Below are positions 19,856 through 30,779 of a stretch of 64,000 nt of DNA, in pieces. The DNA lies in NCBI GenBank assembly GCA_016618085.1, contig JABLTG010000068.1:32026-96025 (forward strand). The letters run 5' to 3'. Position 1 is the first letter of the stretch. The number at the start of each line of letters is the position of its first letter. Both the position numbers and the translations under genes were made by a program. The notes below the pieces were generated by a model. The model was not told the DNA's origin. It searched no databases and worked only from the letters and a program-made list of their open reading frames with translations. Origin of the DNA: Neovahlkampfia damariscottae (Eukaryota > Heterolobosea > Selenaionea > Neovahlkampfiida > Neovahlkampfiidae).

Positions 19856-22582
19856 ATGTTGAAGCAGAATTTCTCAAAAATTTTAAAGAAAACAAATTTT
19901 ATAAAGAGAGTCAGAGGACCTATTCTGTATAACTTTAACAGAAATGTATTCAAAATTCATTTTAATTTTTATATTTTAGATTCATTTGACGAAATTTTCA
20001 TTTAAGAGTAATAAACTGTTGATTTTAACCATTTCAAGGAGAAAATGAAAGTACGATTGAAATATTAGATTTTGAAGAAGACTATGAAGATGAAGAACAA
20101 CCAAGACGTAAAAAAACCTTTTCAGAAGAAGATATTCAAGTTCCTGAATCAGTTTATGTAGTTCCTTTATATAATAAACCAGCATTCCCAAGAGTTAGCT
20201 TACAAATACAAGTTTCAAATTTTGCATTTTCAAAATTTCTTCAAAAATTATCAAAGGAAGGAAAAAGTAAAAAAAAACAAAATTAAAAAAAAAAATGGCT
20301 AGCCATCGGATTATTTTTAGTAAAAAAGAAAGAAAAGGGAGAACAAATACCAAATATAACAGATATTGATCAAGTTGAAACTGTTGGTGTTTTAGGAAAA
20401 ATCATTAATATTTCAAATGAATTTCCAATTACAAGATTTACATTTACAGGTTTAAAAAGAATTAGAGCATTAGAAAAAGATTCTGGTTCAATAGATAGAT
20501 TATCATTTAAAGTAGAAGAAGTACAAGAACCTGAAATTGATAAAAATGATCAAGTAATAAATGCAAACATAATGGAGATTATTTCATCAGTGAAAGAATT
20601 ATCAATTTTGAATCCATTTTACAAAGAACAATTAAATTTATTATTAGAAGAATTTGATTTAAGAAATCCACTTCATATTGCTGAATTAGCTTCTTATTTA
20701 ACAACAATGGATTCAAAAGAACTACAAGAAGTTCTTGCAACAGAAAATGCTCATGATAGAATCATTAAAGCATTAGTAATTGTTAAATCAGGTTTAGAAA
20801 CAGCAAGAATACAAAAAAACATTCAAGAGAATTTAGAAGAGAAAATCCCAAATCAAAGAAAATATGTTTTAGAAGAACAATTGAGATTAATTCAAAAAGA
20901 ACTTGGAGTTGAATCAGATGATAGGTCAAATTTAATTCAAAAATTTGAAGAAAGATTGAAAGGAAAAACTTTAAATAAAGATGCTGAAAATGCATTCAAA
21001 GAAGAATCAAATAAATTAAAAACACTTGAGGCATCATCCGCAGAGTATAATGTCACAAGAAATTATTTAGATTGGTTAACAATTTTACCATGGGGTGTTT
21101 TTGAAGAAGAAAAATTCAATATTGCAAAATCAAAAAAAATATTGGACAGAGATCATTATGGAATGAAAAAAATTAAAGAAAGAATTTTAGAATTTATTGC
21201 AGTTGGAAAATTAAAAAAAACAGTACAAGGAAAAATTATTTGTTTTGTTGGACCACCAGGTACAGGAAAAACAAGGTATATGAATACAAATGATATTTTT
21301 AATCCCTTTTTTTGATAGTATTGGAAAGTCAATTGCTGCTGCCCTTGGGCGTGAGTTTCATAGATTTTCAGTTGGTGGAATGTCAGATGTTGCTGAAATC
21401 AAAGGTCATAGAAGAACTTATATTGGATCAATGCCTGGAAAAATGATTCAACTTCTAAAACTATCAAAAACAAGTAATCCTGTTGTTATGATTGATGAAA
21501 TTGATAAATTGGGAAGAGGTCATGGTGATCCAGCTTCTGCATTGTTAGAAGTACTTGATCCTGAACAAAATGCATCTTTTCTTGATCATTATTTGGACGT
21601 TCCTTTTGATTTGAGTAAAGTACTATTTGTATGCACAGCAAACTCTTTAGATTCAATTCCAAAACCTTTATTGGATAGAATGGAAGTTTTAAGATTAAGT
21701 GGTTATATTTTAGAAGAAAAAATGCACATTGCAAAAAGTTATTTGATCCCAAAAATTATTGGAGAATCTGGATTGAAAAATTTACATTTTACTGACTCAG
21801 CATTGAATAAAGTCATTAGAGAATATTGTAGAGAAGCAGGAGTTAGAAATTTAGAAAAGAAACTTGAATCAATTTGTAGAAAAGTTGCTCTTGCAAAAGT
21901 TAGAGGAAAAGTTATCAAAACAATTGACGAATCCCATATTGAAACTTATTTAGGTTTACCAATATTCACAACAGATAGATTTTATGAAATTACTCCTCCA
22001 GGTACAACAATGGGATTGGCTTGGACATCAATGGGTGGAGCAACTCTTTATATTGAATCAGTTATTCATCCAACAAAAGAAAAAAAACCATCTTTAAAAT
22101 TAACAGGTCAAATGGGTGATGTAATGAAAGAATCATCAACTATTGCTTATACCTATGCTAAAAATTTTGTTAGAACTAAATTCCCTGAAAATAATTTCTT
22201 CAAAGAAAATGCAATTCATTTACACATTCCAGAAGTACTTTAACTTTTCAAATTTTTATTTTTTTCTTAGGGTGCAACACCAAAGGATGGACCTTCTGCT
22301 GGAGTTACAATGGTGACTTCATTGATCTCTTTAGCATTGAATAAAAATGTCACCAATAATTTGGCAATGACAGGTGAATTAACTTTAACTGGAAAAGTTT
22401 TGGAAATTGGTGGAGTGAAAGAAAAAACAATTGCTGCAAAAAGATCAGGAGTCAAAGATATTCTATTTCCAAAAGGAAATGAAAAAAATTGGAATGAACT
22501 TGAACCAGAAATTCAAAGTGGATTGAATGTTCACTTTTGTGAATATTATGAAGATGTTTATAAACTTGCATTTCGTGAATAA
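19856..22582 (+). CDS. LON: Mitochondrial ATP-dependent Lon protease
   Basis: Lon degrades damaged matrix proteins. The first exon ([20 protein letters not shown]) is a basic presequence. The LAN domain begins with [16 protein letters not shown]. The AAA+ module has Walker [10 protein letters not shown], joined to IGKS across an intron at 21275-21319, and Walker [12 protein letters not shown]. The protease domain has the catalytic Ser in [10 protein letters not shown] and Lys in [10 protein letters not shown]. An intron at about 22230-22270 lies just before [11 protein letters not shown]. Other introns near 19945-19980, 20010-20040 and 20268-20303. The length is a little short for mitochondrial Lon but all catalytic parts are present. 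Confidence 0.93.
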
Positions 22583-22903
22583 ATTTTTTTGATTGTTCTT
22601 TTGATGATATTATTTACACAGATCTCAAAGTGTCATTGCTTGTAGAAGTGTTATTTTTTTACTCAAACTTTCACTGCTTGCACATGAGTTGACTTTGAGT
22701 TTATACCTGGCATTATCTCACAGATCTTAAAGTGTCATCTTTCAAATACCAACAATGTTCAGTTTAGAAAATTTGTATCGAGCAATAAAATATTCCCAGT
22801 TCTGTTGAGAAGGTATGTGAATTTTAGTGACTAGACTGAAGAAAAAAAAATGGAATTAATGATTAATCATTATACTCAAATTATTTTTTATTTGGAATGT
22901 CGA
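22583..22903. other. Gene-free stretch with a 20-bp direct repeat
   Basis: No frame is supported. CACAGATCTCAAAGTGTCAT at about 22617 recurs as CACAGATCTTAAAGTGTCAT at about 22719 (19 of 20 identical). The bases between are less AT-rich than normal spacers here and contain short inverted pieces (TTGACTTTGAG, CTCAAACTTTC). It may hold an unrecognised small RNA or a decayed repeat. Confidence 0.5.
22617..22738. repeat. Direct repeat pair, 102-bp period
   Basis: Two 20-bp copies differing at one base, with starts about 102 bp apart, in the spacer between Lon and the secreted-protein pair. Confidence 0.6.
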
Positions 22904-23566
22904 CTAAATCCTTTTGCCATTTTCGAAAGATTTTGAAAATATTCCATAATGAGCTGGTTGCTTCAATTCATTAAATAAACCAGGTCCTGTTGGTAATTTG
23001 ACACATTTGTCAAGTGGAAATTTATTACCACGAACAACATTTCCTTGACAATCATTTTCATCATAATAATTAATAACATAAACTTTTTCATTTTCATCAT
23101 AAAAAGAACCTTGTGATTTCATATCTTTAGTAGGTCCACCATTCATACAATAAGTATCAGTAATGAATGATCCTGCTTCACCATGAGAAGGAAAAACTTG
23201 ACATTGTGAATTGACATATGAACGAACATAAATACCTTTCTTATTCACTGGTGGAAGTTCTTCTTGACAACTCATTTTCATACCAAAAAAACCTGGAATA
23301 CATTTGTCTTTTGGATAATCCAATTTGTATTGACATTGTGAACAATCTCCATTACAACTACCTGATACTGAAACATGTGTTGAATTACATGTATGTTTTT
23401 GAATACCACCTGGTGTGGTGTGACATTTGTTTGCTTCTGATAATCCTCCATAAACAAATGGATTATCACAGTTGGTGTCTTCTTTTGGATGGATTCGTTG
23501 AACAACATAATTTCCTTGAGTCAAAGCCAATAAGCAGAATAGAAGAATAAAAATTTGCTTCAACAT
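22904..23566 (-). CDS. Secreted cysteine-rich protein, paralogue 1
   Basis: A 220-residue protein with a clear signal peptide (MLKQIFILLFCLLALTQG) and no further membrane segment. It holds about 16 cysteines, many matched in the neighbour at 23763, with shared blocks CNSTHVSVSGSCNGDCSQC, YPKDKCIPGFFGMKMSC and KKGIYVRSYVNSQC. The family is not recognised; such proteins are secreted or stored in vesicles. It is a tandem copy of the next gene, with about 40-45% identity by eye. Intronless. CCAATCA lies about 20 bases upstream of the ATG. Confidence 0.8.
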   Translation of the reverse strand: MLKQIFILLFCLLALTQGNYVVQRIHPKEDTNCDNPFVYGGLSEANKCHTTPGGIQKHTCNSTHVSVSGSCNGDCSQCQYKLDYPKDKCIPGFFGMKMSCQEELPPVNKKGIYVRSYVNSQCQVFPSHGEAGSFITDTYCMNGGPTKDMKSQGSFYDENEKVYVINYYDENDCQGNVVRGNKFPLDKCVKLPTGPGLFNELKQPAHYGIFSKSFENGKRI

Positions 23567-23762
23567 CTCGATTTGTTGAAGTATTGTTAGCTGTGAAGTC
23601 GACCAATCAAAGCATTTTTTAAAGTTTGATCAATTTTTAAACTTGCATCTAACACAAATCTGTTTGGAATAAGAGGTTTGGTTAAGTTAAAAGTCAGTTT
23701 GAGTGAAGAACCGATAAATAAATGCAGCCGAATGATTGGTCATTTCAATACAAAATCAAAGT

Positions 23763-24434
23763 TTATTGGTTTTTTGTGAAAATTGCATGAGGAACTGGTT
23801 GAACAATTTTTTGATAAAACAATTCTGAATATCCAGGATCTGGCATTTTAACACAGATATCAAGTTTGAATTTGTGATTTTGAATCATTGTACCTTTACA
23901 TTCTCTTGCATCAAATGTTTGAAGTTTATAACGTTTTTCATCTTTATCATAAAATGCTCTTGATGATCTAATATTTTTTCCTAAACTAACACCAAATAAA
24001 TTTCTTTGACCAGGTCCAGATTGACAGAATTCGTCAGTGATAAATGTACCAAAGTCACCAGGAACATCATTCTTACATTTTGGGTTGAGGAATTGACGGA
24101 AATAAATTCCTTTTTCTTTAAGTTTTGGAAGTTTTTCTTCACATGAAATCTTGACACCAACGAAACCAGGAACACATTTATCTCTTGGGTATGACATTTT
24201 GTGACCACAAGAAGAACAGTCGGTGTTACATTGAAATTGTACGTTTACATGAGTTGAGTTACATGTTGTTTTTTGATACATACCGATATTAAAACCAGTA
24301 CATTTGTTTTGTTGTGTAAAAGATCCATAAGCAAGTGGTTTTTCACATTTTTCGTCAAAAAGTCTTTGGATGACATAATCCCCATGAACTAAAGCAAATA
24401 AGCATAATAAGACGATGAATAGTTGTTTGAGCAT
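23763..24434 (-). CDS. Secreted cysteine-rich protein, paralogue 2
   Basis: A 223-residue protein with signal peptide MLKQLFIVLLCLFALVHG and the same cysteine plan as the downstream paralogue (CNSTHVNVQFQCNTDCSSC, YPRDKCVPGFVGVKISC, EKGIYFRQFLNPKC). The two extra stretches near GPGQRNLFGVSLGKN differ. Upstream on the minus strand lies TATAAATAG about 45 bases before the ATG, a clear TATA box that most other genes here lack, suggesting strong or regulated transcription. Function unknown. Confidence 0.8.
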   Translation of the reverse strand: MLKQLFIVLLCLFALVHGDYVIQRLFDEKCEKPLAYGSFTQQNKCTGFNIGMYQKTTCNSTHVNVQFQCNTDCSSCGHKMSYPRDKCVPGFVGVKISCEEKLPKLKEKGIYFRQFLNPKCKNDVPGDFGTFITDEFCQSGPGQRNLFGVSLGKNIRSSRAFYDKDEKRYKLQTFDARECKGTMIQNHKFKLDICVKMPDPGYSELFYQKIVQPVPHAIFTKNQ

Positions 24435-24474
24435 TGTTTTCGATTCTGATTTCTGGTTGGCCAGTTACAACCTC

Positions 24475-24486
24475 TCTATTTATAAT
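24475..24486 (-). promoter_or_regulatory. TATA box of secreted-protein paralogue 2
   Basis: On the minus strand the sequence reads ATTATAAATAGAGAGG, about 45 bases before the ATG at 24434. An ATTGG lies about 50 bases further upstream. Confidence 0.5.
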
Positions 24487-24769
24487 TTTTTTACTTGATC
24501 CTTCCACTCTTTCAATTATCCAATAAAAAAAGTTGGAATGCAAAAAAAAGGAAACAAGATTTCTTCCGATTGAAGATCTTGAAATTACCACCATATGCAG
24601 ACCCATATAGATATTTCTGTTTTGAACAAATTCCTAAAAAATGAGTTGTGTTAAAAATTTATAAAAACCTGAAATATTGTATGAACGAATTTCCATACAT
24701 GCATGTTTTACAATGAACTTTTTTATACTTCATTGAATCCTTTGAGAAACTAAAAAAGTTAATTAACTG

Positions 24770-25077
24770 AGTTAATTTTTTTTTTCTGATACATGAACTA
24801 ATTCATGAATTAAGTCTTTAGTTCAACAAAAATTTTTTTATCCTTTAGTTTATTAACGCATAATGTTACAACTTGTTTATTTCCATCATAATGACCACTT
24901 TCTGTGTTTTCACTTTTACAAATTTTACAATTGAAACCATTTTTTAAAACATTTGGGTGCAAATTTGAAATTGAGTTTGCTAACTTTTTAACTTTTTCAT
25001 TATTCTTCAAATCAAACTATAGATGTTCTACAATCATATAGCGTTTGGTTTGAGTCTTGTTTGCTATTTGGAAACAT
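24770..25077 (-). pseudogene. ATP23: ATP23-like mitochondrial metalloprotease, decayed
   Basis: From ATG 25077 the frame MFPNSKQDSNQTLYDC stops early, then a second frame gives NGFNCKICKSENTESGHYDG and QVVTLCVNKLKDKKIFVE, and a third gives LIHELVHVSEK. CxxC, the SGHYD/QVVTLC block and HELVH are in the order of ATP23, which processes Atp6 in the inner membrane. At least two frame changes have no acceptable intron (the gaps would be 12 and 15 nt), and the part after HExxH is not recognisable. A functional copy may exist elsewhere. Sequencing errors could mimic this. Confidence 0.6.
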
Positions 25078-25150
25078 TTTGATTTGTCAAAAAGAAAATG
25101 AATTTTATTTTAAATGAACAAATTGAACAAGTATTATTAAACAAGTAATA

Positions 25151-25722
25151 TTAAAATCTTGAAAAATCTCTTCCAAATAATCTTGTTTTTGTCCAATCTG
25201 AAAATAATGAGTATTTGTTTTTCATTGAAACTTTGTTTGTTCCAATAGAAGCTGGACCAAGCAAAGTAGGTGAAAAATCCAGTGAAAGAATAACCACCTG
25301 CATCTAAAGCAGCTTGTGATCCACCAATATAAGAAAATGATCCACGATGAACATATTTAAAAGCATCTTCTTTTGATTGGTTTAAATTCTTCGCTAAATG
25401 CTCACCATATTGACCAGCAACTTGAGTCAGTGAAGGGCTTTTATTTTACGAGTTAATAATTTAAGAAATTCTTCTTCATCAAAAAATCCATCTCCTGAAG
25501 TATCAAACTTTTCGAATTGTTTTAACACTTCTTTATCCATGTATTTCATTTGAGGACAGATATCTGTACTTTTATCAATGAATTTTTGAAATTCTTTTGA
25601 GATAATTTCCCATCACCATTTGCATCAGCTTGTGAGAATAACTCACTGCACGCATGAACCATTTTATTTTGATAAATTGTTCCACAATCACCAACAGTAT
25701 AAATATTTGGTTTCTCCAATTA
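25151..25722 (-). pseudogene. EF-hand type II NADH dehydrogenase, C-terminal remnant
   Basis: The piece starts at KPNIYTVGDCG, runs through two EF-hands (ADANGDGKLS; FDTSGDGFFDEEEFLKLL), then the post-EF part TQVAGQYGEHLAKNL, GSFSYIGGSQAALDAGGYSF, FTGFFTYFAWSSFYWNKQ and ends VSMKNKYSLFSDWTKTRLFG. This is the second half of external alternative NADH dehydrogenases (NDE/NDB), which feed electrons from NADH to quinone in mitochondria. At least three frameshifts are needed and the FAD-binding half is gone, so it is a pseudogene. Confidence 0.8.
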
Positions 25723-26019
25723 TTTGTAATTATTGTGATTATACTGATTTGAATTTTCTGTGGTCAAGTTTGTTGTCAAAAATGAGATGCGCTCTTGCCA
25801 AATCTTCAGTAAATGATTGGCTCGGAATTTTTTTTGGTAGAAAGTTAGAATATTGATAAAAATGAAATATTCACATTCCTTGAAATTCTTTTATTTTTTT
25901 TCCAAAGCTTCGAATTAGAAGTTGATTCCAATTGGTCAGCCGGAACTACAAAAAGAGTTTTCCGGACTATTTCTATTTGTCCATTTTTTCTTAATTTAAA
26001 AAAACAAAGTAAATAAACA
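25723..26019. other. Gene-free stretch upstream of HSP110
   Basis: No frame is supported. It may contain further debris of the NADH dehydrogenase copy. CCAATTGGTC at about 25928-25937 is the likely promoter element of the HSP110 gene, about 85 bases before its start. Confidence 0.4.
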
Positions 26020-28425
26020 ATGGTTGTGTTAGGAATCGATTTAGGAACATCAACTGGAGTTATCTCCGCGGCAAGAAATAGACAAGTTGAAGTTTGTGTA
26101 AATGAGCTCTCAAAAAGACAAACACCGTAAGAATTCATTTTTTTAAAAAAAAAACTTTTAGAATTTGTGCTTCATTTTCAGATAAAGAAAGATATTTAGG
26201 TGATGCAGGAAAAAATCAAGTAAGACTAAAAAAATAACCACTAAAACCTTTAGATGACTTTTAATTCAAAAAATACTGTTACTGAACTTAAAAGACTGAT
26301 TGGAAAAAAATATAGTCAAATTAAACATCAATTATCAGATTGGACATGCAAACTTAAAGAAGGTGAAAATGATTCAATTTTAATAGAAGTTGAATATTTG
26401 AACAAAGCTACAACATTTACACCTGTTCAATGTTTAGGAATGTGTTTTGAAAAATTTAAATCATTCATTCAAAAAGAAACACAAGATTATACTGCATGTA
26501 GTGCAGTTGTTTCAGTTCCTGGATTTTTCACTGATGAACAAAGATTAGCTGTTATTCAAGCATGTGAAATTGCTCAAATTACAGTTCTTCGTCTCATTAA
26601 TGAATCTTCAGCAACAGCAATTGTCTATGGTGTCTATAATGATGACTTAACAGATGATAAAACATCAACAGTTTGTATTACAGATGTAGGACATTTTAAT
26701 ACTTCATTTACAATTGTCAATTTCACAAAATCTAAATTTCAAATTGTAGGAGCAGAATACGTACCAGAATTAGGAGCTGGAGTTTTTGAAAAAGCTTTAT
26801 TTGATTATTATGTTGTAGAAATTCAAAAAAAATATAAACTTGATGTTCTTTCAAATCCAAAAGCTCAATTAAGACTTAAGGCTGGTTGTGAAAAACTCAA
26901 AAAAGTTTTAAGTGCAAATACAACAGGACAACTTCGTATTGAATGTTTAATGGAAGATACTGATATTAGTTTTACTATGGAAAGATCATTCTTTGAAGAA
27001 ATGTGTGCACCACAATTAGAAAATCTCAAACCTGCAGTTGAAAAATTATTGAAACAAACAAAACTCAAATTAAAAGATATTTCATCTGTTCAATTAATTG
27101 GAGGTGGTTCATATATTCCAATGGTTAAAGCTGCAATTTCTTCAATTTTTAATACAACACCTGGATCAACAATCAATGCAACTGAATCAATTTCAAGAGG
27201 ATGTGGTATTGCTGCTGCAACTTTAAGTAACAAATTTAAATTTGCAAAAGATTTTGAATTGATTGATGCAATTTATTATCCAATTGAATTAGCTTGGCAC
27301 TCATCTTCAGGAGAAAAAAATGATGAAGAAACAAATAAAAAGAGTATTGTTTTCAAACAAGGTGATAAATATCCAAATGCAAAATTATTAAGATTTAAAA
27401 AACAAGAAGATTTTGCTGTTTATGCACAATATTCAGATAATGCAAACTTAGAAGCTGGTTCAAACTTCAAAATTGCAAAATTTTTAATTTCAGGAGTTTC
27501 AAAGAAATCAAAAGTTGATGAAGTTAAAGTTACAATTGAAGTTTCAAAAAGTGGTGTTGTACAAGTTGCAAAAGCTGAAGAAATTGAAGAAAAAGAAATT
27601 GAATATGAAGAAACAACTCCAGCAGAAAAAGAAGGTGGTGAACCAAAAGTTGAAAAAAAAACAAAAAAAGTTACAGAAAAAAGACAATTAACTGTTACTG
27701 CTATTGAACACAAATATTCTGCACATGAAATGGCTGCTTTCAAACAACAAGAATTAGATATGAAAAAACAAGATGAAGCAATTCAATATCTTGCTGAAGT
27801 TAAAAATTCAATTGAAGCTTACATTTATGATTACATGGGTAAAATTGATGGTTCATCTTCTTCATTATATAAATATGGAAAAAAAGAATATCAAGAAAAT
27901 TTCATGAACAAATTAATTGAAAGAGAAGAATGGTTAGGACTTGATGGTGAAGATGCAACAAAAGAAGAATATGAAAAAGTTCTTAAAGAATTACATTCAT
28001 TTGGAGATCCTTTAGTCATGAGAAAAAGAGAAGAAGAAGGAAGATCTTTTGCAATTCAAACTCTTAAATCAGTTTGTGATGAATTCAAAACATTCACAGC
28101 AACAACTGATGAAAAATATGCTCATATTTCAGAAGAAGATAGAAAAACAATTTTAGAAAAAGTAGATGAAGCATTAAATTGGTTAAATGAAAAATTATCT
28201 CAACAAGAAAAATTACAACCATTTGAAGATCCAATAGTCACTATTGAAAATCTTAAAGATAAAACAATGTGGGTTCAAAATATGTGTACTCCAATAAAGA
28301 ATAAACCAAAACCAAAAGAAGAAAAAAAACCAGAACCTGAAAAAGCAGATGAAACATCAACAGAAGATAAAATGGAAGAAGAAAAAAAATCAGAAGAAAA
28401 TGGTGAAAAAATGGATGTTGAATAA
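26020..28425 (+). CDS. HSP110: HSP110/SSE-type chaperone (Hsp70 superfamily)
   Basis: It acts as a nucleotide exchange factor for cytosolic Hsp70. The ATPase domain begins MVVLGIDLGTSTGVISAARN; two introns of about 35 nt (after RQTP and AGKN) precede the long exon. VVSVPGFFTDEQRLAV, RLINESSATAIVYG and LIGGGSYIPMVK are the phosphate, adenosine and connecting motifs in HSP110 style. The C-terminal part has the long acidic loop (EEIEEKEIEYEETTPAEKEG) and ends in an acidic tail, ENGEKMDVE, as HSP110 proteins do. About 780 residues, normal length. Confidence 0.92.
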
Positions 28426-28454
28426 ATTTTTTATTTTTTGAGTCAGTCAGTTTT

Positions 28455-30009
28455 TCATTGTAAATTACAAACAAATTGATCTTTTGATTGCAAATGTAAG
28501 ACATCAACTTCTTCATCTACTGATGTATCTTGATTGATCATGTTTTCAAAATCTTCGTCATCTTCATCATCACTATCATACATTTCTTCTGGTTTTAAAT
28601 TACAAATTGGATTATGTTCAACATTAAAATACATCAAATTTGTCATTTTTTTCATTTTTTTGGAAACTTTTAAAATGGAATTGTTGTTACAATATAATTT
28701 TTTAAGTGAATTCATTTTGTAAAATTTCTTTGGAAATTGACAAACTAGATGAAATGTTAAATAATATTTGATTACTCTGATTATGTGAAATATCCAAAAA
28801 TCTGAGTGATGAACAATCAACTATGGAATCTGGTAATGTTGTTAAATTATTAAATGAAATCTTCAAAACAGTTAAATTTGATAAATTTCCAATAGAATCT
28901 GGAATTGAAAATAATTGGTTATGATCCATTACAATTTGTTTTAAATTTAAACATAAATCAATATCTGGATGAATTGCTCTAATTTCATTTCGAACAGCTG
29001 AAAATTCAATCAATTTTGTCAACTTTCCAATTTCTTGAGATATTTCCGTTAACTTGTTATGAGATACATTCAAACGAACAATATTTTCATATAATTCAAT
29101 TGAAGATAATGAAGATATTAAATTATTTCTAACATCAACATCTTCAACTAATTTTGAATTTGATTGAAAACAATTTGGAATTTCTTCAAATTTATTTCTA
29201 CCAATAAGTAACAATGATATTTGATCTAAATCAAAAAAATCTTTTGGTAAAATTGAAAACTTATTTGATGTTAACATTAAAGATTTTAATTTTGTTAATT
29301 CCAATAACTTTAATAATTCATCATTATGTAAATAATTTCGTTCAAGATTTAAAAGTTCTAATTGATATGAATTTTTAAAATTTGGTATTTTTTTGAATTT
29401 ATTTCTTTGTAATTCAACTTTTTTTAAATTTTTTAAATTTTCAATTTCTTTTGGTAACAATTGTAATTGGTTATCTTTTAAGATTAAATTTTCTAAATTT
29501 TTTAATTCCGATATTTCTTTTGGAATCTCTTTTAAATGATTTCCACCTAAATTAAGTTCAGTCAAATATTTTAAATTCTTTAAATTTCCAGATACATTCA
29601 TTAATTCATTTTGATTTAAATTTAATAAAATTAGTTTTGGTAATAAGAAATAAAACATATCAGGTAATTCTTTTAACTTATTTGATGATACATCTAATGC
29701 AGTTAATCCACTTAAACAAAATATTTCTTTGTTCAAATTTGTTATTTTGTTATAAGCAACATTCAAATATTTTAAATTTTCAAAATTTTCAATTTCTTTT
29801 GGTATTGATAATATTTTATTTCTTGATAAAATTAATGCATCAAGTTCTTTGTGAAGTTCAACTTCTTCAAGAATTTCTTCAGGAAAAGTTGGAAGTGCTT
29901 TATTTTCAAGGGATAAATAATGTGTCTTTTTTGATTCTTCTATTAATTCTTCAATAGTTCTTAAATCAATTGAATTCAAAAATCCTTGAATGGATTGTAA
30001 ATACTCCAT
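28455..30009 (-). CDS. Leucine-rich repeat protein (LRRC40/SHOC2-like)
   Basis: From ATG 30009 almost the whole protein is about 20 LRRs of the 23-residue type (LDALILSRNKILSIPKEIEN, LTELNLGGNHLKEIPKEISE). One intron (about 28771-28802) joins FLDISHNQ to ICQFPKKFYK. The C-terminus is acidic (DSDDEDDEDFENM). The regular NxL..LP pattern is like LRRC40 or SHOC2, which are scaffolds; no catalytic domain is present. Confidence 0.8.
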
Positions 30010-30061
30010 TTTTGTTCAACAAGAAAATAGATTCGTTTTATTGGTTCGGAAAAATAAACGT

Positions 30062-30550
30062 CTAGTTTTTATTTTTTTGTAACTCTTGAACAATTTCTTT
30101 TATGTTTCCATCATACTTTTTGAAGAGTAGATTGATTAATTCTTCATCAGAAACTCCTAAATTTTTCAAAATGTTCTTCTGAAATTCGTAGAGTTTTGCT
30201 GGTTCTTTGGTCATTCTTGGAATTGTAATAGTGATAATGTTTTGATTTAGCCTCGCTTTAAGTTCTTTTTCTTTCATATCTGCTGGAAGTTCAATTTGTC
30301 TCTTCCGATTATTAATCAAAAGAAAAAGGTAGTTCTTCTCTTCGATTTTCTCTGTTTTGATTCTGACAGTAGTTGAATTAATTTTATGTAAAGAATTAAT
30401 GATTATTTCATAATGCTCGTTGTCAGTTTTTTTTTCAATTTTCAGCTCGTTCTTTGGCATTTGGAGTTGTTCACTGAGTTTTGATTCATTGACAGTTTTT
30501 TGTGACATATCTTCAAATGCATGTGCGTTTGGTGGAGCCATATAATGCAT
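30062..30550 (-). CDS. Small protein with CS/Hsp20-like domain and C-terminal UBA-like helix bundle
   Basis: A 162-residue protein. The central part ELKIEKKTDNEHYEIIINSL to NQNIITITIPRM has the beta pattern of a small heat-shock or CS domain (the last strand with I-x-I). The end, NILKNLGVSDEELINLLFKK then GNIKEIVQELQK, resembles a UBA/CUE three-helix unit that binds ubiquitin. A chaperone adaptor is plausible. Two in-frame ATGs (30550 and 30541) could start it. Confidence 0.5.
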   Translation of the reverse strand: MHYMAPPNAHAFEDMSQKTVNESKLSEQLQMPKNELKIEKKTDNEHYEIIINSLHKINSTTVRIKTEKIEEKNYLFLLINNRKRQIELPADMKEKELKARLNQNIITITIPRMTKEPAKLYEFQKNILKNLGVSDEELINLLFKKYDGNIKEIVQELQKNKN

Positions 30551-30779
30551 CTATGATGTTGGTTCTTTCTTGTTGGTTGAAAGAAAAAAAAAGAAAATGG
30601 TCTTCTTTTTTTAGAACTTCATTTCTAATTACATCTCTGAATTGATTCGCCGAAAAAAAGGAAAAAGAAAAAGGAAAAAAAACAAAATATTCAACCCTAA
30701 TGAATAAGAATTTATTCAAATAGTTATTTTGGAAATGTTTTGGAAGGTTGAAAATTAAATGATTGGTTGAACAACAATT

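Noticed and set aside
22600-22860. U1, U4 or U5 snRNA in the repeat-containing spacer.
   Set aside because: A TATACCTGG stretch hinted at U1, but the rest of the sequence does not fold or match any snRNA known to me.
23218-23550. Plus-strand frame opposite the first secreted protein.
   Set aside because: It is a shadow of the signal-peptide gene, with no independent evidence.
25620-25856. Plus-strand frame of 78 residues.
   Set aside because: It is antisense to the NADH dehydrogenase remnant and has no domain.
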